Positions 6,767 through 13,777 of a DNA stretch of 13,777 nt are shown here, one piece after another. How positions within the stretch are numbered: position 1 is the first letter of the stretch; the number at the start of each line of letters is the position of its first letter. Source of the stretch: Thermoanaerobacterales bacterium (GTDB lineage Bacteria > Bacillota > Thermosediminibacteria > Thermosediminibacterales > Tepidanaerobacteraceae); contig DUNY01000119.1 of the NCBI GenBank assembly GCA_012839145.1, positions 1 to 13,777 on the forward strand. Reading direction: 5' to 3'. The position numbers were made by a program, and so were the translations under genes. Under the pieces are notes generated by a model that ran no database searches, was not told where the DNA came from, and was given only the letters and a program-made list of their open reading frames with translations.

Positions 6767-9700
6767 ATGAAGATAAAATTTAAACAGCAGCAATTTCAAA
6801 TAGATGCGGTTAAATCTGTAGTTGATTGTTTTAGAGGGCAGTTAAACAAGTTTTCTAATTTTCAATTAGATACATGTAGGACGAAGGCAGAAACAATTGA
6901 GCAGACAAACCTCTTTGAAGGAATTAGTTTTAAAAATAACCCAATTGAATTAACCGAAACAGATGTACTAAAGAATATAAGAAAAGTTCAATTGAGAAAC
7001 GGACTAAAACCCTCGGGTAGATTAGCAGGCAAATACAATCTGACCATTGAAATGGAGACAGGTACCGGAAAAACCTATACATATATCCGGACTATGTATG
7101 AACTATATAGAGCTTACGGTTGGAATAAATTTATCATAGTAGTGCCGTCTATTGCCATTAGAGAAGGAGTATATAAATCCTTTCAAATAACCCAGGATCA
7201 CTTCATGGATTTATACGGGACAAAAATCCGATATTTTATATACAATTCCAAGCAGCTTCACAAGATAGATCAATTCGCCTCTGATTCAAGTATCAATGCC
7301 ATGATTATCAACTCCCAAGCCTTCAATGCTCGGGGCAAAGATGCAAGACGAATATATGAGGAATTGGATGATTTCGGTACAAGAAGGCCCATAGATGTAA
7401 TAGCCCAGACCAATCCTATACTTATAATAGATGAGCCCCAGTCGGTAGAAGGCAAGAAAACCAAAGAAGCATTAAAGCTGTTTAAGCCTTTATTTACATT
7501 GAGGTATTCAGCTACTCACAAAGAGGAATATAATAAAATATATAGACTGGACGCCCTAGATGCCTACAATATGAAATTAGTTAAAAAAATCAAAGTAAAG
7601 GGAATATCCATAAAAGGCTCCACAGGTACTAATGAGTATATTTACTTTGAAGGGATAAATCTAAGTGTTAAGAGTAAACCTGTAGCCAGAATAGAATTTG
7701 AAGTAAAACAGAAAACAGGGATAAAAAGAATAACCAGAAATGTAGACGAAGGATTTGATTTATATACCCATTCCAATTACATGGAGCAGTACAAGGGCTA
7801 TCGGGTATCCGAAATAAACGGATACAAAAATACCATAAGTTTTACTAATGGAGTTACATTATATGCCGGAGATGTCCAAGGTGATATCAGTGAGGGAAAT
7901 TTAAGAAGAATCCAGATTCGGGAAACTATAAGATCCCATTTTGAAAGGGAAACAGCTCTATATAAAAAGGGTATAAAGGTACTTACCCTATTCTTTATAG
8001 ATGAAGTAGCAAAGTACAGGCAATATGATGAAAACGGAAATCAAGTAAATGGGGAATATGGTGAGATTTTTGAAGAAGAATATATAAACATCTTAAATGA
8101 ATACATAACCCTGTTTGATGACCCATATGTAAAATACTTAAAATCTATTGATGTGAGAGATACTCATAAAGGATATTTTTCCATAGATAAGCAGGGGAGA
8201 ATGGTGGACCCTAAGGCTAAGGGCAAGGAAAAATTATCAGATGATGAGTCAGCCTATGATTTAATAATGAAGGACAAGGAAAGACTGCTGAGCTTTAATG
8301 AACCGACCAGATTTATTTTTTCCCACTCTGCTCTTAGGGAAGGCTGGGACAATCCCAATGTGTTTCAAATATGCACCTTAAAACACAGTGATTCCATTAT
8401 AAGAAAAAGACAGGAAGTAGGCAGAGGATTAAGGCTGTGTGTAGATCAAAAAGGTGACAGAATTGATGGAGAGACTCCAGGTGTAAATGTCCATGATTTA
8501 AATGTGCTTACAGTTATGGCCAGCGAGTCTTATGAATCCTTTGCCAAGGGCTTGCAGTCAGAAATCGCAGAAACCTTATCTGACAGACCCCAAAAGGCAA
8601 ATGTGGAGTTTTTCTTAAACATTGTGGTTAAAAATGCTCGGGGAGAGGAATTACTTATTGATGAAAACTTGGCAAATACACTTCATCGCTCATTTATAAT
8701 AAACATGTATGTAGATGATAATGATAACTTAACTGAAAAATATTACAAGGACTTAGAAACGGGGAAGGTAAAACTGCCGGAAGATGTAAAGGATTTTAAA
8801 GAAGGGGTTATCCAATTAGTAGGAAAAATCTTTAGTGAAGGTGCTACACCTCTTGTAGAAAATAGTAGAGCGGAGAATATCAAAAAACTGGAAGTCAATG
8901 AAAACTTTAAGAAAAAGGAATTCCAGGAACTTTGGAATAAGATAAATGTAAAAACTGCATATTATGTAGACTTTGATACAGAGGAACTGATAAAAAACTG
9001 CATTATTGCCTTAGACCGAGACTTAAGAGTATCTGATATAACATATCAGGTAAAAGCCGGAGAGATGGAGTCTATATCTTCTAAAGAAGAATTAGAAAAA
9101 GGAGAAGCCTTCAAAGTCAAAGAAACGGCTATGGATAAAGATTATTCAGCGGTGACTACTACAATAAGATATGATTTGGTAGGAAAATTAGTAGATGAAA
9201 CCAAACTTACAAGAAAGGCAATAGTTAACATCCTTAAAGGCATTAGGCCACTGACCTTTTACTTATTCAGGAAAAGTCCCGAAGAATTCATCCTAAAAGC
9301 CTCAAGGATTATAAATGAGCAAAAAGCCGCCATGATAATACAACATATCACTTATAACACCATAGATGAGGTATTTGATGCAAATATCTTCACTGAAAAC
9401 AGTTTAACTGGAACTATAGGAAAGAATGCTTGGGAAGTAAAAAAACATATATATGACTATGTAGTCACAGATTCAGATGTAGAAAAGAAATTTGCCCAAG
9501 AACTGGACAGCAGCAGCGAAGTATGTGTATATGCTAAACTCCCAAGAGGGTTCTTTATACCAACCCCTGTAGGAAACTACAACCCAGACTGGGCTATTGT
9601 TTTCAATGAAGGCAAGGTTAGACATATATACTTTATCGCTGAAACCAAAGGCAAACTGGAATCACTAAAATTTGGCATAAGAGGCATTGAAGAAGCCAAA

Positions 9701-9811
9701 ATTCACTGTGCAAGAGAGCACTTCAAGAAGATAAGCAATAGCACGGTAAAATACGACGTGGTAGACAGCTATGAAATACTGATGGATAAAGTCATTGGGA
9801 AACTTCAGTAG
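6767..9811 (+). CDS. res: Type III restriction-modification system endonuclease subunit Res
   Basis: A 1014-aa ATP-dependent restriction subunit that, with Mod, translocates or slides on DNA and cuts when two unmodified sites meet. It is an SF2 helicase with a C-terminal nuclease. Walker A is METGTGKT (residues 96-103), motif II is IIDEPQ (220-225), motif III is SAT (248-250), and motif VI is QEVGRGLRL (549-557). SHSALREGWDNPNVFQ just before motif VI is a hallmark of the family. The nuclease has the PD-(D/E)XK residues in NPDWA (D941) and AETKG (E959, K961), so it appears catalytically intact. The ATG at 6767 is preferred over the in-frame GTG at 6758, because AAAGGGTG would then serve as ribosome binding site. 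It lies 12 bases after mod. The start is the only uncertain point. Confidence 0.95.
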   Translation: MKIKFKQQQFQIDAVKSVVDCFRGQLNKFSNFQLDTCRTKAETIEQTNLFEGISFKNNPIELTETDVLKNIRKVQLRNGLKPSGRLAGKYNLTIEMETGTGKTYTYIRTMYELYRAYGWNKFIIVVPSIAIREGVYKSFQITQDHFMDLYGTKIRYFIYNSKQLHKIDQFASDSSINAMIINSQAFNARGKDARRIYEELDDFGTRRPIDVIAQTNPILIIDEPQSVEGKKTKEALKLFKPLFTLRYSATHKEEYNKIYRLDALDAYNMKLVKKIKVKGISIKGSTGTNEYIYFEGINLSVKSKPVARIEFEVKQKTGIKRITRNVDEGFDLYTHSNYMEQYKGYRVSEINGYKNTISFTNGVTLYAGDVQGDISEGNLRRIQIRETIRSHFERETALYKKGIKVLTLFFIDEVAKYRQYDENGNQVNGEYGEIFEEEYINILNEYITLFDDPYVKYLKSIDVRDTHKGYFSIDKQGRMVDPKAKGKEKLSDDESAYDLIMKDKERLLSFNEPTRFIFSHSALREGWDNPNVFQICTLKHSDSIIRKRQEVGRGLRLCVDQKGDRIDGETPGVNVHDLNVLTVMASESYESFAKGLQSEIAETLSDRPQKANVEFFLNIVVKNARGEELLIDENLANTLHRSFIINMYVDDNDNLTEKYYKDLETGKVKLPEDVKDFKEGVIQLVGKIFSEGATPLVENSRAENIKKLEVNENFKKKEFQELWNKINVKTAYYVDFDTEELIKNCIIALDRDLRVSDITYQVKAGEMESISSKEELEKGEAFKVKETAMDKDYSAVTTTIRYDLVGKLVDETKLTRKAIVNILKGIRPLTFYLFRKSPEEFILKASRIINEQKAAMIIQHITYNTIDEVFDANIFTENSLTGTIGKNAWEVKKHIYDYVVTDSDVEKKFAQELDSSSEVCVYAKLPRGFFIPTPVGNYNPDWAIVFNEGKVRHIYFIAETKGKLESLKFGIRGIEEAKIHCAREHFKKISNSTVKYDVVDSYEILMDKVIGKLQ

Positions 9812-9862
9812 CCTTCGCCAATTACTTTTAGCGAAAAAGAATAAATGAGATATCAATTCATG

Positions 9863-9890
9863 GGCAGAGAAAACTTCTCTGCCTTTTTCT
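9863..9890 (+). terminator. Intrinsic terminator of the restriction-modification operon
   Basis: GGCAGAGAA (9863-9871) pairs perfectly with TTCTCTGCC (9875-9883) across a three-base loop, followed directly by TTTTTCT. It lies 52 bases behind the res stop. It separates the R-M operon from the kinase-helicase genes, which therefore need their own promoter. Confidence 0.9.
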
Positions 9891-10116
9891 ATTTATTAAA
9901 AAAGCATTTAGGGAGATTAAGCAGCAAAATATAGAGAGAAATCCTTTATATTTCATAACCCTACAGAATTTCAACATTTTAAAAGAAAACAAGAGAAATA
10001 TGTGGAATTTTCCCAAAGTCGCATTACTTAAAGGAAGGATTTTCCGTGAAATTGTAGAAATGTATAGATAACTATATTTTCCAGGCTATTATGAGTTATA
10101 AAACAAGGTGGTGCTT
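9891..10116 (+). promoter_or_regulatory. Leader and control region of the kinase-helicase operon, with TGTnGAA motifs
   Basis: An AT-rich stretch without an open frame. It contains three copies of TGTnGAA: on the minus strand at 9969-9976 (reads TTTCAACA on plus), and on the plus strand at 10001-10007 and 10053-10059. All differ from the Spo0A box TGTCGAA only at the central base. A GGAAGGATTTTCC imperfect palindrome stands at 10033-10045. TATATT at 10073-10078 with TTGTAG at 10052-10057 could be -10 and -35 elements, though their 15-base spacing is short. Binding by a response regulator of the Spo0A kind is inference. Confidence 0.3.
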
Positions 10117-11463
10117 ATGTATTTTGACCGGTTGAAAGATATACAAACCCATGCTAAAAAGGAGCTTTTTGAAACATGTTTGGCCGCTGAAGAAAATGCA
10201 AGAATACGCCCAAATGAAAGTGTTATCAATGCCCGAAAGGCTTTGGAAATTTTCGTTGCATCAGTTTTGGCTGACAATGGTATTACAATACCTTCTAACA
10301 GATATGAAAAACAGAGACAAGGTTTGAGTAATTTATACGAACAGATTAGAAAATGTCGAAACGAATACTACATAGACCAAAAAAATTTTATTCTACTGGA
10401 TGAAATAAGAAGAGAGGCAAATGAGATCGTCCATATTACATATAATGATGCCGGTAATCCGGAAAAATATGAGATTAAAAATATTGATGCCGATATTAAA
10501 CTAGCGTCACGATTGGTTAAAAACCTTTACGAAGGTGTCATAAACCATTTCATAAAGGGAAAAGAAAGACTTCACCTGGATATGGAGCGTTTGCCCTTTG
10601 GGGAATATCAGATTGTGGAATTGATTAAAAAAACTGAGATGGAAGCATCTGCCGGAAGTTACAACTATATATGTAAACGGGTGTACTTGGATGAAACCAA
10701 TCGAAAGCATTATAGATGGGTATACATTAGAGCTTTTAAAAAGGAACCGGAAACATATTATAGGCGTGACAGCACAGTATTATATGAAGTTTGGGAAGGT
10801 ATTCATGAACTCCCCCGGAACGTAGTTATGGGAAGTGCAATTGATACTTCAAGAGAATGTGACCTTACCTATATTAAATACAACATTAGCGAAAATACTT
10901 TCACTTTAGCCAATAGAGAAAAACTGGGCACAGTAACAGCCAAAACAGCACTGGAAATCATAGAGAAACTCATTAATGCATTAATATCCATTCAAACTGT
11001 AAAGGCAGGTACGAAGATTTACCATAGAGGAATCAGGCCTGAGTATGTGTTCATAACACCTCAAAACGATTCTTTCAGTGTAAGCTTAGGTTGTTTTGAA
11101 ACTTCTAAGATTGAAAAAGACAATAAAGATGAGGCTTACACCACAGTTTACCACACCATGAAAGAAAAACAAGCCTTAAATCCTTTTGCACCCTATGAGA
11201 TAAGAAATAAGATGATACAAAATAGGGATGATGTGGATTGGGAGAAAGTAGATACATATTCCTTAGGAGTAATGCTCTTGTGGATTTTAGGTGATGACAT
11301 CCGTCCAGACAAGGAAAACGACATAGATATCCTAATAGATTATTATAGTGATGACTTATTGGAGTTTATGGAACAGGTCTTTTATAATTCCCTTAATTTA
11401 AAACCATCATTGAAGGAATTTTTGAAAGCCTTGAAGAAAGAGCTGATTTTAATTGGTAAATAA
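10117..11463 (+). CDS. DUF4145/HEPN-like domain fused to a kinase-fold protein lacking catalytic residues
   Basis: A 448-aa cytoplasmic protein, not recognised as a named gene. Residues of about 30-110 look like a DUF4145 (HEPN-like helical) domain: RPNESVINARKALEIFVASV, then LDEIRREANEIVHI, which matches the family's IR..(G)N..xH ending. Residues of about 160-440 keep a protein-kinase layout without its chemistry. The ATP-lysine position reads YIRAF (R205). The HRDxKPEN loop is YHRGIRPEYVF (302-312), with Gly for the catalytic Asp and Tyr for Asn. DFG is replaced by LGC (324-326). The helix-F signature VDTYSLGVMLL is retained. It is therefore very probably a pseudokinase. ATG 10117 is preferred over in-frame GTGs at 10108 and 10111, with AAGGTGG (10105-10111) as ribosome binding site. 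It overlaps or abuts the true kinase gene, so partnership with it is likely. Confidence 0.75.
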   Translation: MYFDRLKDIQTHAKKELFETCLAAEENARIRPNESVINARKALEIFVASVLADNGITIPSNRYEKQRQGLSNLYEQIRKCRNEYYIDQKNFILLDEIRREANEIVHITYNDAGNPEKYEIKNIDADIKLASRLVKNLYEGVINHFIKGKERLHLDMERLPFGEYQIVELIKKTEMEASAGSYNYICKRVYLDETNRKHYRWVYIRAFKKEPETYYRRDSTVLYEVWEGIHELPRNVVMGSAIDTSRECDLTYIKYNISENTFTLANREKLGTVTAKTALEIIEKLINALISIQTVKAGTKIYHRGIRPEYVFITPQNDSFSVSLGCFETSKIEKDNKDEAYTTVYHTMKEKQALNPFAPYEIRNKMIQNRDDVDWEKVDTYSLGVMLLWILGDDIRPDKENDIDILIDYYSDDLLEFMEQVFYNSLNLKPSLKEFLKALKKELILIGK

Positions 11464-11467
11464 GCAA

Positions 11468-12325
11468 ATGGAGTTTCATAAAAAACACAAATACCTTATA
11501 CTTAATAAAATTTATAAATCCGATGTAAATCAAACCTGTTTTTATAAGGCAAAGGATTTAGAATACGACAGAACTGTGGGAATCAAAACCATCGGCTTTG
11601 AGGATTTAAGGCAGAGAAACTTGTTGCTACAGGAAGCCAAGTGCATGATTAAGCTGGAGGATATGACGGATAAGATTCCCAGTCTTTATGAGTATTATAT
11701 AGATAACAGAAATAAAATGTTTATACTGGTGATGCAGTATATAGAGGGACTGACACTTACAGAAATTATCAAACAAACGGAGAAGCAGAGAAAGGACTTT
11801 TATATAATTAGACAAAATATAAAGCTAATATATCAATTAAGCTTAGTATTGGGTGCAATTCATACGGCAAGCTCTATCTTTCAACATAAGGATTTAAAAC
11901 CTGATAACATAATTGTCAAGAACAAAGGTCAGCTAAATCAAACTGTTTATTTAATTGATCTTGGTATTACAGGTCGCCCTTTGATCCGTGGTACAGGCAC
12001 ACCACTCTACCAGGCCCCGGAGCAAAGAGGTGATTTAGGCTTTTTATCTTCTGACAATGTTGATGTTTTTGCTCTAGGGTTGATTTTTTTTGAAATATTG
12101 ACTGGGAAACAACTTGAAATAGGAATAGATTTATTGAGAAAAGGCAGAGAAAAACAATGGAAATCTATTCCCTCTGTCACAGACTACAACGAAAATGTTC
12201 CCTCAATATATAATGACATTATAAGGAAATGCCTGCAGTTAATGCCTGACAAAAGGTATAGAAACGGAATGGAAGTGGCCAAAGCCATAAATTTTGCACT
12301 GAAAAAGAAGGGGTATAGAAGGTGA
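11468..12325 (+). CDS. Serine/threonine protein kinase
   Basis: A 285-aa Hanks-type kinase, essentially only a catalytic domain with no membrane segment or sensor domain. Catalytic residues are present: K40 in VGIK, E56 in LLLQEAK, the loop QHKDLKPDNI (D142, N147), DLG with D164, APE at 183-185 in LYQAPEQRG, D199 in DVFALG, and R263 near the end. The glycine-rich loop is not canonical: the region YKSDVNQTCFYKAKD has no GxGxxG. The RD pair is KD, so it may not need activation-loop phosphorylation. ATG 11468 gives a natural N-terminus; an in-frame TTG at 11453 would overlap the previous gene by 11 bases and cannot be excluded. The stop TGA overlaps the next gene's GTG. Substrates are likely the neighbouring proteins, which is inferred. 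Confidence 0.88.
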   Translation: MEFHKKHKYLILNKIYKSDVNQTCFYKAKDLEYDRTVGIKTIGFEDLRQRNLLLQEAKCMIKLEDMTDKIPSLYEYYIDNRNKMFILVMQYIEGLTLTEIIKQTEKQRKDFYIIRQNIKLIYQLSLVLGAIHTASSIFQHKDLKPDNIIVKNKGQLNQTVYLIDLGITGRPLIRGTGTPLYQAPEQRGDLGFLSSDNVDVFALGLIFFEILTGKQLEIGIDLLRKGREKQWKSIPSVTDYNENVPSIYNDIIRKCLQLMPDKRYRNGMEVAKAINFALKKKGYRR

Positions 12326-12486
12326 ATAAGATAAAATCCGTTCTCTGCCAAGCAGTGGATCAAATTGATATAAATTTCCTGACTAAGTTCCTTGGAGAAG
12401 ACATAGATGAAATACTTAAACTGCCTACTTCCACTGATATAAGAATTGATGTGGATTGGAGAGAAGTATCTGATGCAGCAGATTAA
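12322..12486 (+). CDS. Small 54-aa protein between kinase and helicase genes
   Basis: The frame opens at GTG 12322, which overlaps the kinase stop as GTGA, and ends at TAA 12484-12486. AAGAAGGGG (12305-12313) lies 8 bases upstream as a ribosome binding site. The product begins VNKIKSVLCQAVDQIDINFL and is acidic toward the end (DIRIDVDWREVSDAAD), with no membrane segment and no recognised family. The overlap on both sides (4 bases with the kinase, 14 with the helicase) is the pattern of translational coupling and argues that it is a real gene. It might be an adaptor, inhibitor or kinase substrate; it contains Ser6, Thr21, Ser37, Thr38 and Ser50. Alternatively it is a translated spacer that carries ribosomes into the helicase gene. 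Confidence 0.6.
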   Translation: MNKIKSVLCQAVDQIDINFLTKFLGEDIDEILKLPTSTDIRIDVDWREVSDAAD

Positions 12487-13777
12487 TCTATATTCCAGCG
12501 AATGGTATGATATAGATTCACCCTTGATATTTTTTATCGGTAATAATGTCAGGGTCAAGAATTTAGAGATAATAGAAGATGTCATTAGTAAATTAATTAA
12601 TTCCCAGGTTCTTGTTATCGGCACTTACAAAGAGATACAGGAAACATACTCTTTTGGTATCTTGCTAGATGATTACTTTTTACTGTTAAGGAGAAGTGAG
12701 AAGAATAATTTTTCAGTTACCTATATGGAAAATCTCGCCGGAATAAAAAGACATAGGCGCAAGGCAGCCTTTTATAACAAACCAACCCTTAATATGATAC
12801 CGCGAAAAAAAGTTATGGTCATACTCCAATACTTTGATGTGCAGGGAAAAATGGCATACGCAAATTTTCCCCAAAACTATCCTTATCCTTCATGGGAAAT
12901 GGATGAACATACCATCACCAATATTGACCAAAAAATGAATTCGTATTTTGAGGCTGCTAATGAAGAGGATGAAGATAACAAATTTAAAATCGGGTTTTCC
13001 TTCCGCAAAAAAATTTTGGATAAAATTAGGGACTATACTTATTATGAGGATGAGAACGAGAAGTACCAAGCAATGCAAGGGAGCTCTTTATTCTATATAA
13101 AGCGGGTATCTACAACCGACAGCAGTAAGCTGAGAAATTTCACATATCAATTTTATTGTCCGGTTTTTGATGATAAGACCTTCTTTGTAGATACAAGAGT
13201 AAGTGTAGAATCTAACATCACGGATAATTATGGGAACTATGAACTTATTGATGGTGTAATTATTGATATATTAATCGGAGACGATGAAACCATTGTTGAA
13301 ATCAGTTTCTTAAGACAGTTCAATGACAGTGATATTCCTCCCAATGGAAAAATTACCATACGTCATAATCCGGTTCAAAGAAGGGTTAGGGAGGACGTTT
13401 TATCTGCCATAGAAAAAGGAGAAATACTTTCCACCTATATGTATAAAACATTTAACACCTATGAAACTGAAGGTTTTGAGCAGAGTGTTGGATGGGAAGA
13501 GTTTGAGTATGAGCTTGATCACCCGAAAAATGGCTTTAAGCCCAATGAAAGTCAAAAGGAGGCCATTCGTAAGGGTATTGAAACCAAAGACCTGCAGCTG
13601 GTACTGGGCCCGCCTGGAACCGGCAAGACCACAGTAATCGTAGCCTGGGTAGAGTATTTTGTGAAACATGGCATGAAGGTATTAGTTTCTTCACAAAACA
13701 ACATGGCTGTAGACAATGTATTATCCAGAGTTTCCAAAAGCCCCGAAATTGAAATTATTAGAATCGGAAATGAAAAC
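12473..13777 (+). CDS. SF1 (Upf1/DNA2-like) helicase, N-terminal part
   Basis: The frame stays open to the last base, giving 435 residues of an unfinished protein. The first 350 or so residues are a long N-terminal extension of mixed strands and helices with no family I can name; an acidic patch (EEDEDNKF) lies near residue 165. From about 362 an SF1 helicase core begins: PNESQKEAIRKGI is the Q-motif, LVLGPPGTGKTT (Walker A, G379-T387) is motif I, and VLVSSQNNMAVDNVL is motif Ia. The remaining motifs II-VI lie outside the window. ATG 12473 is favoured by GGAGAGAAG upstream; ATG 12449 in the same frame lacks such a site. The gene overlaps the small gene by 14 bases. It would unwind or translocate on DNA or RNA using ATP. 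Confidence 0.85.
   Translation, partial: MQQINLYSSEWYDIDSPLIFFIGNNVRVKNLEIIEDVISKLINSQVLVIGTYKEIQETYSFGILLDDYFLLLRRSEKNNFSVTYMENLAGIKRHRRKAAFYNKPTLNMIPRKKVMVILQYFDVQGKMAYANFPQNYPYPSWEMDEHTITNIDQKMNSYFEAANEEDEDNKFKIGFSFRKKILDKIRDYTYYEDENEKYQAMQGSSLFYIKRVSTTDSSKLRNFTYQFYCPVFDDKTFFVDTRVSVESNITDNYGNYELIDGVIIDILIGDDETIVEISFLRQFNDSDIPPNGKITIRHNPVQRRVREDVLSAIEKGEILSTYMYKTFNTYETEGFEQSVGWEEFEYELDHPKNGFKPNESQKEAIRKGIETKDLQLVLGPPGTGKTTVIVAWVEYFVKHGMKVLVSSQNNMAVDNVLSRVSKSPEIEIIRIGNEN

Noticed and set aside
9914..9953. AAATATA/TATATTT inverted repeat as an operator
   Set aside because: A pure A-T arm of 7 bases in AT-rich DNA is expected by chance.
3563..13777. BREX or DISARM system
   Set aside because: Methyltransferase, helicase and kinase genes are present, but no PglZ-type phosphatase, BrxL/BrxC, DrmA/DrmB or PLD protein is visible. 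The mod-res pair is plainly type III R-M.
1..13777. CRISPR array, tRNA, integrase or transposase
   Set aside because: No regularly spaced direct repeats, no cloverleaf-like sequence, and no recombinase motifs were found, so the island edges cannot be tied to a specific mobile element.

Overview
The window comes from an AT-rich, low-GC Gram-positive genome, most likely a motile member of the Clostridia. The evidence is the gene order flgK-flgL-(DUF6470/YviE-like)-fliW-csrA, which is the Bacillota arrangement, the strong AGGAGG-type ribosome binding sites, the use of GTG and TTG starts, and the codon preference. All supported genes are on the plus strand. I saw no tRNA, rRNA, CRISPR array, transposase or integrase.

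Region 1 (1-2992) is core flagellar chromosome. It holds the 3' end of flgK, complete flgL, a 278-bp gap with a short palindromic repeat-like element and two small hairpins, a DUF6470-family gene, fliW, and csrA. The csrA gene overlaps the fliW end and must start at TTG. FliW and CsrA form the partner switch that ties flagellin mRNA translation to filament assembly. Flagellin (hag) itself is not present next to csrA.

Region 2 (2993-3562) has no intact gene. It carries a terminator after csrA, a possible decayed peptide gene, a second long hairpin that reuses the same stem sequence, and then an extended -10 promoter embedded in an inverted repeat.

Region 3 (3563-9890) is a restriction-modification operon. 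A separate 418-aa N4/N6-type DNA methyltransferase is followed at 21 bp by a type III Mod subunit and then, about 12 bp after that, by a type III Res subunit (SF2 helicase plus PD-(D/E)XK nuclease). A clear intrinsic terminator follows. The additional methyltransferase is unusual for a type III operon.

Region 4 (9891-13777) starts with a leader of about 220 bp containing three TGTnGAA motifs. A tightly packed, overlapping gene set follows: a DUF4145/HEPN-like domain fused to a kinase-fold domain that lacks catalytic residues, a Ser/Thr kinase with most catalytic residues intact, a 54-aa small protein, and the N-terminal 435 residues of an SF1 (Upf1/DNA2-like) helicase that continues past the window end. 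The stop/start overlaps imply co-translation. Placed directly behind a type III R-M operon, this set is the best candidate here for an undescribed, probably anti-phage, system in which a kinase/pseudokinase pair controls a nucleic-acid helicase. That role is inference from composition and position; I do not recognise the set as a named defence system.
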